In this document: positions 14,466 through 22,699 of the stretch, piece by piece | Layout of the letters: every line of letters starts with the position of its first letter | Numbering within the stretch: position 1 is the first letter of the stretch | Source of the DNA: an uncultured Collinsella sp. | Lineage (GTDB): Bacteria > Actinomycetota > Coriobacteriia > Coriobacteriales > Coriobacteriaceae | DNA length: 40,912 bases | Assembly (NCBI GenBank): GCA_902494765.1 | Contig: CABUUK010000012.1 | Span: forward strand, 1 to 40,912 | Direction: 5' to 3' | Translations under genes and position numbers: made by a program | The notes under the pieces: generated by a model | Database searches by the model: none | The model's input: the letters and a program-made list of their open reading frames with translations, nothing else | What the model was told of the DNA's origin: nothing

Positions 14466-16664
14466 ATGGGTCCTCGCCAACGACAGGGACGCAGCCGTTC
14501 AAAGACGCATGCCCTGCCCATAATCCTGCTCTCGTTTTTGGGCTTTTTGCTTATCGCGGGCGTGGCATTTGGCATCGGCATGGTCGGCAACGTCAACCGC
14601 TGGCTGTCCGATCTGCCCGACTACACCGACGCCAATGCGTATCTGGTGAGCGAGCCCACCGAGATCGTCGACTGCAACGGCAACAAGATCGCGAGCTTCT
14701 ACACGCAAAACCGCAAGTCCATCACCAAGGACGAGGTCTCCCCCTACGTGCTGCAGGGCACCGTTGACGTCGAGGACGAGCGCTTCTACGAGCACGGCGG
14801 TATCGACCTGTGGGGTATCGCGCGTGCTGCGGTGGCAACCCTCGGCGGCGGGCACGAAGGCGCCTCGACTATCACCCAGCAGCTGGTGCGCAACACCATC
14901 CTGCAGGAGGAGCAGTTCGACTCGACCATCGAGCGTAAGGTACGCGAGGCCTACATCGCCGTAAAGATGGAGGATATGTACTCCAAAGACGAGATCCTCA
15001 TGATGTACCTCAACACCATCTATTACGGCCACGGCGCCTACGGCATCGAGGCCGCAGCCGAGACCTATCTGTCCAAGAGCGCCGCCGACCTCACCCTGAG
15101 CGAGGCCGCGCTGCTCATCGGCCTTCCCAACTCGCCCTCGCAGTACGACCCCACGGTCAACCCCGACCTGGCGCTGTCCCGTCGCAACAAGGTCCTCGAC
15201 AACATGTTGCGTCTGGGCCACATTACGCAGGAGGAGCACGATGCCGCACAGGCCGAGCCCATCACCCTCAACGTGACCGAAATCTCGGGCAGCGGCGTCG
15301 ATGTATACTCGCAGCCCTACTTTGTCGCCTATGTTAAGCAGCTGCTGGAGCAGGAGTTCTCGACCGACGTGCTCTTTAAGGGCGGCCTGACCGTCAAGAC
15401 CACCATCGACCCCACGATGCAGCAGGTGGCAGAGAATGCCGTTCGCGAGCAGCTCGACACGCTCTCGCTCGACGGCCTGGACATGGGCATGGTCGTCGTC
15501 GATCCCAAGACCGGCTACATCAAGTGCATGGTGGGCGGCTACGACTACAACGCCGACGAGAACCACGTAAACCATGCCACGGCCAAGCGTCCCGTCGGCT
15601 CCACCTTCAAGGCCTTTACGCTGGCAACTGCCATCCAAAACGGCATGAACCCCAACGTCACCCTCAACTGCAACTCGCCGCTCAAGGCCAAGGGCACCAC
15701 GACCGAGGTCCAAAACTACGCCAACCATAGCTATGGCAACATCACGCTTAAGCAGGCGACGGCATACTCCTCCAACACCGGCTACATCCAGGTGGCGGAA
15801 GCCGTCGGCAACAGCAAGATCATCTCGCTCGTCAAAAAGCTCGGCATCGATCCCGCCAAGGACAACATCGAGGACGTTCCCGTCATGACGCTCGGCACTG
15901 GCTCGATCTCGCCGCTCGAGATGGCCGCCGCCTACGCGACGTTTGCCAACGGCGGCTACTATCGTCAGCCGATCGCCATCACCGAGATTGACTCTCGTAC
16001 CGGTTCGGTGCTGTACCAGCACACGGACAATCCCTCACAGGTGCTTACCGAGGGCGAGGCCGCCGCGGTCACCGATGTTCTGTCCGGCGTCATGCAGGGC
16101 AGCGGTACAGGTGCTGCTGGCGCCCTGAGCGTCAACCAGCCCTATGCCGGCAAAACGGGCACCACCGACAACACCACCAACCTGTGGTTCTGCGGCTATA
16201 CCCCGCAGCTGGCGTGCGCCCTGTGGACCGGCTATTCCGCAGGTGAGATCCCCATCCAAAAATACGGCACGGACCTGCTGGGCGACAGCACCAACCTGCC
16301 TGTCTTTAAGCGGTTTATGAACACCGTTCTGACCGGTACCGAGCGCGAGGAGTTTGCGACCGGAACGGCGCCCACCTACAAGAACAACAGCGTCTGGAAG
16401 TTCTACGGCACCAACAACACCAAGAAGACGGAGAACGACGACAAGGACGAGAACGAGGACGAAGAGGAAACCACCACAACGACTACCACGACGACCACGA
16501 CGACCGAGACCACGGGCGGCGACACCACCGGCGGCACCGGAACGACCGGTGGCTCGACGGGCGGCTCCACTGGTGGTTCGACCGGCGGCGATGGCGGCAC
16601 GCCTACGCCCACGCCTACGCCCACTCCCGACCCCTCGCCCACGCCTGACGATACGGTCGGCTAG
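14466..16664 (+). CDS. Class A penicillin-binding protein (bifunctional transglycosylase/transpeptidase)
   Basis: Builds and crosslinks peptidoglycan at the outer face of the membrane. A short basic tail (RQRQGRSRSK) and one membrane helix (about 17-40) are followed by a GT51 domain with the catalytic Glu in DVEDERFYEHGG (Glu103) and the STITQQL box. The transpeptidase domain has STFK (Ser379), YSSNTGY and KTGTTDN (563 onward). The last 90 residues are a low-complexity tail: an acidic stretch, a run of 12 Thr, Gly/Thr/Ser repeats and a PT-repeat, which probably spans the wall. ATG 14466 has GGAGG upstream; the frame opens earlier at 14343 without support. A strong terminator follows. Family symbol would be ponA/mrcA; not assigned. 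Confidence 0.95.
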   Translation: MGPRQRQGRSRSKTHALPIILLSFLGFLLIAGVAFGIGMVGNVNRWLSDLPDYTDANAYLVSEPTEIVDCNGNKIASFYTQNRKSITKDEVSPYVLQGTVDVEDERFYEHGGIDLWGIARAAVATLGGGHEGASTITQQLVRNTILQEEQFDSTIERKVREAYIAVKMEDMYSKDEILMMYLNTIYYGHGAYGIEAAAETYLSKSAADLTLSEAALLIGLPNSPSQYDPTVNPDLALSRRNKVLDNMLRLGHITQEEHDAAQAEPITLNVTEISGSGVDVYSQPYFVAYVKQLLEQEFSTDVLFKGGLTVKTTIDPTMQQVAENAVREQLDTLSLDGLDMGMVVVDPKTGYIKCMVGGYDYNADENHVNHATAKRPVGSTFKAFTLATAIQNGMNPNVTLNCNSPLKAKGTTTEVQNYANHSYGNITLKQATAYSSNTGYIQVAEAVGNSKIISLVKKLGIDPAKDNIEDVPVMTLGTGSISPLEMAAAYATFANGGYYRQPIAITEIDSRTGSVLYQHTDNPSQVLTEGEAAAVTDVLSGVMQGSGTGAAGALSVNQPYAGKTGTTDNTTNLWFCGYTPQLACALWTGYSAGEIPIQKYGTDLLGDSTNLPVFKRFMNTVLTGTEREEFATGTAPTYKNNSVWKFYGTNNTKKTENDDKDENEDEEETTTTTTTTTTTTETTGGDTTGGTGTTGGSTGGSTGGSTGGDGGTPTPTPTPTPDPSPTPDDTVG

Positions 16665-16687
16665 AAATTCATCCGGCCATTAGCAAC

Positions 16688-16733
16688 AAGGCCCCCGAGC
16701 AGCTTATTAAAGTGCTCGGGGGCCTTTTAATTT
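16688..16733 (+). terminator. Intrinsic terminator of the PBP gene
   Basis: AAGGCCCCCGAGCA pairs with TGCTCGGGGGCCTT, a 14-bp perfect stem, followed by TTTTAATTT. The A-rich 5' flank is short, so it acts mainly on the plus strand. Confidence 0.92.
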
Positions 16734-16770
16734 AAAGTGACCTGGTGGACGGTCTTTATACCGGCAAACA

Positions 16771-16805
16771 AAAAAGGGGGGTACCGACCAACGTCGATAC
16801 CCCTT
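16771..16805 (-). terminator. Intrinsic terminator of argR
   Basis: On the minus strand GGGGTA pairs with TACCCC with an inner GTCG/CGAC or equivalent, followed by CCTTTTTTG. It lies 48 bases after the argR stop. Confidence 0.85.
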
Positions 16806-16853
16806 ACAAGCCACCATGTCACGCGCACAGTGCCGAGCGCACGACCCGCACGC

Positions 16854-17291
16854 CTACTTGCGAGAATTGCTCAGCTTATTGATCAGCGCCTCAAGACGCT
16901 CGCCGTCCTCGGCCGTCTGGGCAATAACCAAAATCGTATCGTTGCCGGCAAGCGAGCCAAGCACATCGGGCAACTCTGCCGCATCAACGGCGGCGGCGAT
17001 GCCGGAAGCCGTGCCAGGCTGAGCCTTGATCATAACCAGATTATCGGTACGCAGAACGCCCGTTACAAGCTCGGAAACCATACGCTGCAGGTGCAGGTCC
17101 TCTGCCAGAACATAGATGCCCTCAGGGAGCTTACGCAGCCCCATGTCGGCAATATCGCGAGAGACAGTCGCCTGCGTGCAATCAAAGCCCATAGCGCGGA
17201 GCTCATCGACCAGCACGCGCTGCGTTCGGACGTCCTTATTGCGCACAATATCTCTAATGGCATCCTGGCGCCCATTGCGTTTTTTAGCCAT
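16854..17291 (-). CDS. argR: Arginine repressor ArgR
   Basis: Arginine-responsive repressor of arginine metabolism genes, active as a hexamer. The N-terminal winged helix contains QRVLVDELRAMGFDCTQATVSRDIADMG with the signature ATVSRDI; the C-terminal oligomerisation and arginine-binding domain has PGTASGIAAAVDAAELPDVLGSLAGNDTILV. From ATG 17291, with a GGAGAGAGGG ribosome binding site, it has 145 residues, close to the family norm; the frame opens further to 17324 without support. Two inverted repeats lie upstream (17325-17339 and 17380-17417). No arginine biosynthesis gene is adjacent. It could also influence the carbamate kinase gene elsewhere in the window, which is speculation. Confidence 0.94.
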   Translation of the reverse strand: MAKKRNGRQDAIRDIVRNKDVRTQRVLVDELRAMGFDCTQATVSRDIADMGLRKLPEGIYVLAEDLHLQRMVSELVTGVLRTDNLVMIKAQPGTASGIAAAVDAAELPDVLGSLAGNDTILVIAQTAEDGERLEALINKLSNSRK

Positions 17292-17324
17292 ACAAACCCT
17301 CTCTCCAAAAGATGGCGGAGACAA

Positions 17325-17339
17325 TCAATCAGTGATTGA
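17325..17339. promoter_or_regulatory. Operator-like dyad TCAATCA-N-TGATTGA upstream of argR
   Basis: Two perfect 7-base arms with a single central base lie 33 bases upstream of the argR start. The AT-rich 18-base dyad is similar in size and composition to ARG boxes, so self-repression by ArgR is plausible. Match to a Coriobacteria ARG box was not tested. Confidence 0.45.
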
Positions 17340-17379
17340 ATAGTTTAACGCTATTTGAAGGCTTTTGTGTATAAGAACG

Positions 17380-17417
17380 CATTTCGAAACAATTCTATGC
17401 AAGTTTGTTTCGAAATG
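17380..17417. promoter_or_regulatory. 13-bp inverted repeat CATTTCGAAACAA between glycosyltransferase and argR
   Basis: CATTTCGAAACAA (17380-17392) and its exact complement (17405-17417) flank a 12-base spacer. Each arm contains TTTCGAAA, itself a palindrome. No T tract follows on either strand, so a terminator is less likely than a protein site or an RNA processing hairpin. It ends 6 bases before the glycosyltransferase stop codon. Confidence 0.5.
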
Positions 17418-17423
17418 AGCCGT

Positions 17424-18464
17424 TTAGGCGGTTTTTGCGCCCGTCCGGTTAAGAAAAGCTGCCAGATGCGTACACATCACGCAGCGCGCGGGCTTGGCGC
17501 TGGCGATCGGCCCAAACAACAGACCGAGCCCCCGATGGTTATCCTTGAGCGCGGCGACCATCTGACGGGTTCGAGGCGCATCGAGCATATCACGCATGCG
17601 GGCGGAACGCTCGATTGACGACACCCCATGCGGGCTCAGACACAAATTCTCGATGCAGGCGACCAGTCCGGCAAAGTAGAACTTTTGGCTTGCCAGCTTG
17701 AGCCGACCACCGCTGTCTGCTTCCGAGAGTGAGTCCGCAAGCTCGTCGAGCGCTCGAGTGTCATCGGATACCTTGGCATACATGGTGGGATCAAAGGCAT
17801 CTGTAAGTTTAGGTGCCGCCGTGTGGAAACAAGCATCGCCGCAGCCGGACACGCATCGTGTCTGCGAAAGCGCGCATGCCATAAACCCAACTGTGCGAAA
17901 CACCTTGTCGCACAAAAGGCATGCCTCAAACAGCGAGCGGCTGTACATCACACCAGAGGTCTGAACGACTAGGCCGCCTAAAATCAACTGAGGCAGCCCG
18001 GCCACCATCGAAGATTTGCTATCAATGGAAATATGAGCAGCATCCAAGACGCGCGAATGGCGCTCTCGATGTGCATCATAGCGGTCGAGCGACACCGTGG
18101 GGAGCACTATGTCTGCCGTAGTATCGCACGCGATATTGACCATCTTGGAAAGGGACTGCGGAGCAAACCACTCATCGGCGTTCATAGCGATGATTTGAGA
18201 GCCGCGCGAGGCAGCAAAACCGGCACGAAGACAAGCGCCGCGCTTCGCGTCCTCGACGTCAATCAAATCAATATGGATGTCCCTGTCGGCAGCAACTTGA
18301 AGCGAATGGCGCACACCGGGCGCAGCATCGCGGCAGACAACGACAATCTGCAAATCGTAGAGGTCTTGGTTCTGGATACTCTCGAGCGCACGCATCGCAT
18401 AGCTGGGCGAACCTTCTACCACAAGGATCACCGAAAGTCGCGGATGCGAGCCACGTCGAACCAA
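17424..18464 (-). CDS. Family 2 glycosyltransferase (GT-A fold)
   Basis: A 346-residue glycosyltransferase of the GT2 type. LSVILVVEGSPSYAMRALESIQNQDLYDLQIVVVCRDAAPG (from residue 10) is the nucleotide-sugar binding Rossmann half, and IIAMNADEWFAPQSL supplies a DxD-like metal motif (NADE). The C-terminal third is Cys- and helix-rich and lacks membrane segments, so it is probably a cytoplasmic or membrane-associated enzyme of cell-envelope glycan synthesis. The start is TTG at 18464 with GAGG 9 bases upstream; an upstream in-frame stop excludes a longer protein. A 160-base gap separates it from truA, and argR follows downstream. Donor and acceptor are unknown. Confidence 0.82.
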   Translation of the reverse strand: MVRRGSHPRLSVILVVEGSPSYAMRALESIQNQDLYDLQIVVVCRDAAPGVRHSLQVAADRDIHIDLIDVEDAKRGACLRAGFAASRGSQIIAMNADEWFAPQSLSKMVNIACDTTADIVLPTVSLDRYDAHRERHSRVLDAAHISIDSKSSMVAGLPQLILGGLVVQTSGVMYSRSLFEACLLCDKVFRTVGFMACALSQTRCVSGCGDACFHTAAPKLTDAFDPTMYAKVSDDTRALDELADSLSEADSGGRLKLASQKFYFAGLVACIENLCLSPHGVSSIERSARMRDMLDAPRTRQMVAALKDNHRGLGLLFGPIASAKPARCVMCTHLAAFLNRTGAKTA

Positions 18465-18625
18465 GTTATCCGTCCTCTCGACAGCAGTGAATCAAACTGT
18501 CGTTCATGGTACACCCCGGCAATAAAAGCAATGAGACACCGGTTGTATTGCACGCCAAGAACAGATGTTGCACACGCGCAGCCCACAGATGACAGGTGCC
18601 GACGCACGACGCGCCGAGCCCTCCC

Positions 18626-19450
18626 CTAGTCGAGCACGACAAGCTCGGCGGGATCGTAATCCACGCCCATAAACGTAAGGCCGCAGGCAGGAGCCGTGGG
18701 GCCCGCAGCGGTACGGTCGCAAGCATCGATGACCTCGCGCATCCACTCGGGTTCACGGCGATGCATGCCAATCTCGACAAGCGTGCCCACGATCGTGCGG
18801 ACCATCGAATGCAGAAACGCATTGCCCTCGATGGTAAACGTCAGGATGTCCTCGCCAAACGCAACCTCATGGCCAAACTCGGCACGCATCACGCAGCGGT
18901 GCGTGGGCTTGCCCACGGCAGACGCCACCTTGCAAAAGCTCTTGAAGTCCTGCTCGCCCAGCAGCGCGGGACAGGCCGCAGACATCGCCTCAACATCCAA
19001 TGGGTAGCGATGCCACCACACCGCACCGCGCGAAAGCACAGGGCGCGCGTCGCGATCGGCAATACGGTACGTATACGTACGGGAACACGCATCAAAGCGT
19101 GCAGAAAAGCCTTTACGGGCCTTGTAGACCTCGTTTATGGCGATATCTTTGGGCAGGAGGGCATCCATGGCCCTCAGCCACCTACGGCGCGTCAAAGCCA
19201 ACTCAGCGTCCGTTACGGGCACGCTGATAAACTGTGCCACCGCATGCACGCCGGCATCGGTACGTCCCGCACACGTCAGGTCGATCGGACGGCGCAGGAG
19301 CGTCTCAATAGCTCGACGTAGCTCACCCGCAACCGTCGTCTGTCCCGGCTGCTCGGCAAATCCGCTATACGACGAGCCATCATAGGCCACGCGAAATACG
19401 AGTGTGGCGTCAAGCTCGGAAATCGAATTGAAATCAGACGGCGCAGTCAT
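18626..19450 (-). CDS. truA: tRNA pseudouridine synthase A
   Basis: Makes pseudouridine at positions 38-40 of tRNA anticodon arms. The catalytic Asp65 lies in CAGRTDAGVHA, preceded by the typical FRVAYDGSSYSGFAEQPGQTTV start, with the conserved FLHSMVRTIVGTLVEIG near residue 195-211. From ATG 19450 with GGGAG 6 bases upstream it has 274 residues; a TTG at 19465 is a weaker alternative. It follows rplQ, a frequent order in bacteria, but an intrinsic terminator stands between them, so it depends on read-through or a separate promoter. Confidence 0.95.
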   Translation of the reverse strand: MTAPSDFNSISELDATLVFRVAYDGSSYSGFAEQPGQTTVAGELRRAIETLLRRPIDLTCAGRTDAGVHAVAQFISVPVTDAELALTRRRWLRAMDALLPKDIAINEVYKARKGFSARFDACSRTYTYRIADRDARPVLSRGAVWWHRYPLDVEAMSAACPALLGEQDFKSFCKVASAVGKPTHRCVMRAEFGHEVAFGEDILTFTIEGNAFLHSMVRTIVGTLVEIGMHRREPEWMREVIDACDRTAAGPTAPACGLTFMGVDYDPAELVVLD

Positions 19451-19484
19451 GGGCGCTCCCAACAAACAAGCAACGGTATCGCGA

Positions 19485-19516
19485 CAAAAAAAGAGGGGTA
19501 CGCGAACGTACCCCTC
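19485..19516 (-). terminator. Intrinsic terminator of the ribosomal protein operon
   Basis: On the minus strand GAGGGGTACG pairs with CGTACCCCTC in a 10-bp stem with a short loop, followed by TTTTTTTG. It lies 26 bases after the rplQ stop. Confidence 0.92.
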
Positions 19517-19542
19517 GAATATAGCCTATGCAGACGGATTGT

Positions 19543-20010
19543 CTACTCAGCGGTCTCCTCAGCAGGAGCCTCCTCGACAGCCTCGACCTTCTTGGGAGCA
19601 GCGGCCTTCTTGGGGGCCGGAGCAGCCTTCTTAGCCTTAGGCGTGCAAGGCTCGGTGACGAGCTCCATGATAACGATGGGAGCGTTGTCGCCCTTGCGGT
19701 TACCGAGCTTCATGATGCGGGTGTAACCGCCGTTGCGGTCCTGCCACATGCCCTGAGCAGCCTTGTCGAAGATCTCGGCAACGAGCTGCTTATCGCCGAG
19801 CTTGGCGATAGCCAGACGACGAGAGTGCAGGTCGCCCTTCTTGGCCCAGGTGATGATCGGATCGACGACCGAACGCAGCGCCTTAGCGCGGGTCTCGGTG
19901 GTCTTGATGCGGTCGTTCTCGAAGAGGGCCTTAGCAAGGCTCTTCTTCATGGCCTTGGTGTGGCTCGCATCGGTGCCGAGCTTCAGGCCCTTCTTAACGT
20001 TATGACGCAT
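19543..20010 (-). CDS. rplQ: 50S ribosomal protein L17
   Basis: Large-subunit protein at the peptide exit tunnel. The first 120 residues are a standard L17 (MRHNVKKGLKLGTDASHTKAM, NDRIKTTETRAKALR, YTRIMKLGNRKGDNAPIVIMELV). After that comes a roughly 30-residue tail rich in Ala, Lys, Pro and Glu that most bacteria lack but that is common in actinobacteria. Last gene of the alpha operon, 30 bases after rpoA, followed by a terminator. Confidence 0.97.
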   Translation of the reverse strand: MRHNVKKGLKLGTDASHTKAMKKSLAKALFENDRIKTTETRAKALRSVVDPIITWAKKGDLHSRRLAIAKLGDKQLVAEIFDKAAQGMWQDRNGGYTRIMKLGNRKGDNAPIVIMELVTEPCTPKAKKAAPAPKKAAAPKKVEAVEEAPAEETAE

Positions 20011-20040
20011 GGTCTAGTTTCTCCTCAAATATGCGAAGCA

Positions 20041-20982
20041 TTAAGCCTTCAGGCTCAGGCCCATGGACTCAAGCTTGTCCTTCACTTCCTCGATCGACTT
20101 AACACCGAAGTTACGGATGTTGAGCAGATCGTTCTCCGAGAACTCAACGAGCTGACGGACCGAGTGAATGCTGGCGCGCTTAAGGCAGTTGTAGGAACGG
20201 ACGGAAAGGTCCAGATCCTCGATCTGCTTGTCCAGCTCGGCGTTGTCGTTGGTGACCTCGGGAGCGAAGATCGAAGCCTCCTCCTCGACCTCGGGGGTCT
20301 CGGCAAGGTTCATAAAGGCGGCCATATGCTGGTTGATGATATTGGCAGCCTGGACCACGGCGTCGCGCGGGGCGATGGAACCGTTGGTCTCGATCTCGAG
20401 GACAAGGCGGTCGTAGTCGGTATGCTGGCCGACACGGCAAGCCTCAACGAGCTTGGCGCAACGGGACACCGGCGAGTACAGCGAGTCGACGTTGATCACA
20501 CCGATGGGATCGTTGTCACGCTTGTTAGCCTCGCCAGAGACATAGCCGCGGCCATAGCCGATGCGCATGCTCATGGTGAGATGGCCACCCTCGGTGAGCG
20601 TAGCAATGTGCTGCTCGGGGTTGACTAGCTCAAACTCGGACGGAATAAAGAAGTCCGCACCGGTGACCTCGCAGGGGCCGTCAACCGAGATGGTGGCGGT
20701 CGCCTCGTCGGTCGTGCCGAGAGCCCTGAAGACAAGACCCTTGACATTCAGGACGATGTCGGTGACATCCTCGACCATGTTAGGGATGGTCATGAACTCG
20801 TGCTGCGCACCATCGATCTGAATGGCCTCGACGGCGGCACCCTCGAGCGAGGACAGAAGAACACGACGAAGCGAGTTACCCAGCGTATCGCCGTAGCCAC
20901 GCTCGAGCGGCTCGACGGAGACACGAGCAGAGGTCTCGTTAATCTCTTCGACCTGAACCTGAGGCCTAATGAATTCTGACAT
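20041..20982 (-). CDS. rpoA: DNA-directed RNA polymerase alpha subunit
   Basis: Scaffold subunit of RNA polymerase. The N-terminal dimerisation domain is clear (VEPLERGYGDTLGNSLRRVLLSSLEGAAV, residues about 23-51), and the C-terminal domain that binds UP elements and activators is present (LDLSVRSYNCLKRASIHSVRQLVEFSENDLLNIRNFGVKSIEEVKDKL, about 255-305). 313 residues, normal length. It lies between rpsD and rplQ in the usual order. Confidence 0.98.
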   Translation of the reverse strand: MSEFIRPQVQVEEINETSARVSVEPLERGYGDTLGNSLRRVLLSSLEGAAVEAIQIDGAQHEFMTIPNMVEDVTDIVLNVKGLVFRALGTTDEATATISVDGPCEVTGADFFIPSEFELVNPEQHIATLTEGGHLTMSMRIGYGRGYVSGEANKRDNDPIGVINVDSLYSPVSRCAKLVEACRVGQHTDYDRLVLEIETNGSIAPRDAVVQAANIINQHMAAFMNLAETPEVEEEASIFAPEVTNDNAELDKQIEDLDLSVRSYNCLKRASIHSVRQLVEFSENDLLNIRNFGVKSIEEVKDKLESMGLSLKA

Positions 20983-21014
20983 GTATTACCTCCAGCCTCA
21001 GCAGCCCGGATGGA

Positions 21015-21611
21015 CTACTTAGAGTAGAGCTCGACGATGAGCTGCTCGTTGATATCACCGCTGATCTGCTCACGCGTCGGCAGAGCGAGCACGTTACCAG
21101 ACAGCTTCTCGATATCGACCTCGAGCCAGCCAGGGACCTCAAAGCGCTCGGAGGAAATCAGGGCCTCCTTGATGGGGAGGAGGTCACGGAACTTCTCGCC
21201 GACAGCGACGACGTCGCCGGCCTTGACGCGGTAGGACGGGATGTCCACGCGCTTGCCGTTCACGGTGAAGTGACCGTGACGGACGGACTGACGAGCCTCT
21301 TTGCGGGTGCGGGCGAAGCCAAGACGGAAGACGACGTTGTCGAGGCGAGACTCAAGGATGATCATGAGGTTCTCACCGGTGACGCCGTTCATCTTACGGG
21401 CCTTGTTGAAGTAGCCGTGGAACTGCTTCTCCAGAACGCCATAGATGAACTTGACCTTCTGCTTCTCACGCAGCTGCATGCCGTACTCAGATTCCTTGCG
21501 ACGGCGCTTGGGCTGACGGATAGATTCCTTCTTGCTGCTGTAACCGAGCTCAGCGGGATCGATCCCGAGCTGACGGCAGCGCTTAAGAACAGGAGTCCTG
21601 TCGATTGCCAT
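21015..21611 (-). CDS. rpsD: 30S ribosomal protein S4
   Basis: Primary 16S rRNA-binding protein that starts assembly of the 30S body. 198 residues with the S4 RNA-binding fold (LESRLDNVVFRLGFARTRKEARQSVRHGHFTVNGKRVDIPSYRVKAGD, about 88-136). The N-terminus has a single Cys and no zinc knuckle, so this is the zinc-free form. In many bacteria S4 also regulates this operon by binding its message. Confidence 0.98.
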   Translation of the reverse strand: MAIDRTPVLKRCRQLGIDPAELGYSSKKESIRQPKRRRKESEYGMQLREKQKVKFIYGVLEKQFHGYFNKARKMNGVTGENLMIILESRLDNVVFRLGFARTRKEARQSVRHGHFTVNGKRVDIPSYRVKAGDVVAVGEKFRDLLPIKEALISSERFEVPGWLEVDIEKLSGNVLALPTREQISGDINEQLIVELYSK

Positions 21612-21630
21612 ATTGATACGATCCTTTCAG

Positions 21631-22035
21631 TTACACGCGGCGACGCTTCTTGGGGCGGCAGCCGTTGTGCGGAATGGGGGTCTTGTCCTGGATGCTCGAG
21701 ACCTCGAGGCCAGCAGCCTGGAGGGAGCGGATGGCGGTCTCACGACCGGAGCCGGGGCCCTTGACGAAGACGGAAACCTTCTTCATACCGTGCTCCATGG
21801 CCTGCTTGGCAGCAGCCTCGGCAGCCATCTGGGCAGCGAACGGCGTGGACTTACGGGAGCCCTTGAAGCCCACCTGGCCAGCCGACTTCCAGGAAATGAC
21901 GTTGCCCTGGGGATCGGTGATCGAAACGATCGTGTTGTTGAACGTAGAACGAATGTGAGCCTGGCCCACGGAAATGTTCTTACGGTCCGCGCGCTTCAGA
22001 CGGGCAGCGCGAACGTTCTTCTTAGCAGTAGCCAT
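21631..22035 (-). CDS. rpsK: 30S ribosomal protein S11
   Basis: Protein of the 30S platform at the mRNA exit. 134 residues with the conserved stretch NNTIVSITDPQGNVISWKSAG and the C-terminal PIPHNGCRPKKRRRV. It lies 14 bases after rpsM and 19 bases before rpsD. Confidence 0.98.
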   Translation of the reverse strand: MATAKKNVRAARLKRADRKNISVGQAHIRSTFNNTIVSITDPQGNVISWKSAGQVGFKGSRKSTPFAAQMAAEAAAKQAMEHGMKKVSVFVKGPGSGRETAIRSLQAAGLEVSSIQDKTPIPHNGCRPKKRRRV

Positions 22036-22049
22036 CTATCTAGCGCTCC

Positions 22050-22424
22050 TTATTTCTTCTTCTTAGCACCGATCTGACGCTTCGGGCCCTTGCGGGTACG
22101 AGCGTTAGTGTGGGTGCGCTGGCCGCGGACCGGGAGGCCCTTGCGGTGACGAAGGCCGCGGTTGCAGCCGATGTCCATAAGGCGCTTGACGTTCTGGTTG
22201 CGCTCACGGCGGAGGTCGCCCTCAACCATGATCTGATTCTTATCGATATAATCGCGGATGGCGTTAACCTCATCCTCGGTGAGGTCCTTAACGCGCGTGT
22301 CCACGTTAACGTTGCACTCGACGCAAATCTTCGTCGCAGTGGTGCGGCCGATGCCGTAAATGTAGGTCAGACCGATCTCAACGCGCTTCTCACGCGGGAG
22401 GTCGACACCATTAATACGGGCCAA
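22050..22424 (-). CDS. rpsM: 30S ribosomal protein S13
   Basis: Protein of the 30S head that contacts the 50S subunit and P-site tRNA. 124 residues: MARINGVDLPREKRVEIGLTYIYGIGRTTA, the helix-hairpin-helix region, and a basic tail (GQRTHTNARTRKGPKRQIGAKKKK). It follows rpmJ by 14 bases. Confidence 0.98.
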   Translation of the reverse strand: MARINGVDLPREKRVEIGLTYIYGIGRTTATKICVECNVNVDTRVKDLTEDEVNAIRDYIDKNQIMVEGDLRRERNQNVKRLMDIGCNRGLRHRKGLPVRGQRTHTNARTRKGPKRQIGAKKKK

Positions 22425-22438
22425 CGTAGTCTCCTCTC

Positions 22439-22552
22439 TTAACCCTGACGCTGCTTATGACGGGGGTTCTCGCAAATGACGAGGACCTTGCCGTGGCGCC
22501 TAATGATTTTGCACTTATCGCACATCTTCTTGACCGAAGGACGTACCTTCAT
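22439..22552 (-). CDS. rpmJ: 50S ribosomal protein L36 (zinc-binding form)
   Basis: A 37-residue protein beginning MKVRPSVKKMCDKCKIIRR and ending NPRHKQRQG. The zinc ligands CDKC, CEN and H (residues 11, 14, 27 and 32) are all present, so it is the zinc-containing type. GAAAGGAAG precedes the ATG. It stands in its usual place between infA and rpsM. It is too short for most gene scans. Confidence 0.96.
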   Translation of the reverse strand: MKVRPSVKKMCDKCKIIRRHGKVLVICENPRHKQRQG

Positions 22553-22636
22553 CGTTCTTCCTTTCGGTAGCGCTCAAACTACTTCCCTACTATCTACTCG
22601 CCCAGCCGCAGGCGTTTAAAACTATGGCTGGTCTTC

Positions 22637-22689
22637 ACACGCAAACCGACCGTAGGTTGAGCTAAGCCTGCAGTCGGAAAAGAGCGTGT
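22637..22689 (-). other. Nested hairpin in the infA-rpmJ spacer
   Basis: On the minus strand ACACGC/GCGTGT encloses CCGAC/GTCGG, which encloses AGG/CCT. The stem-loops lie between two genes of the operon, 11 bases after the infA stop, with no T tract. It could be an RNA processing site or a translation control element for rpmJ. No known RNA family is recognised. Confidence 0.45.
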
Positions 22690-22699
22690 ATGCGTGTCG

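Noticed and set aside
14499..16022. Minus-strand frame of 507 codons opposite the PBP gene
   Set aside because: Antisense shadow of a gene with all catalytic motifs; composition is that of reverse-frame GC-rich sequence.
16480..16650. Possible CRISPR or tandem repeat array
   Set aside because: The periodic ACC/ACG/GGC sequence is in frame and encodes the Thr/Gly/Pro tail of the PBP; there are no spacers.
18466..18822. 118-codon minus-strand frame ending just before the glycosyltransferase start, including a 13-codon ATG mini-frame
   Set aside because: Most of it overlaps truA out of frame. The 13-codon part could be a leader peptide, but nothing supports translation.
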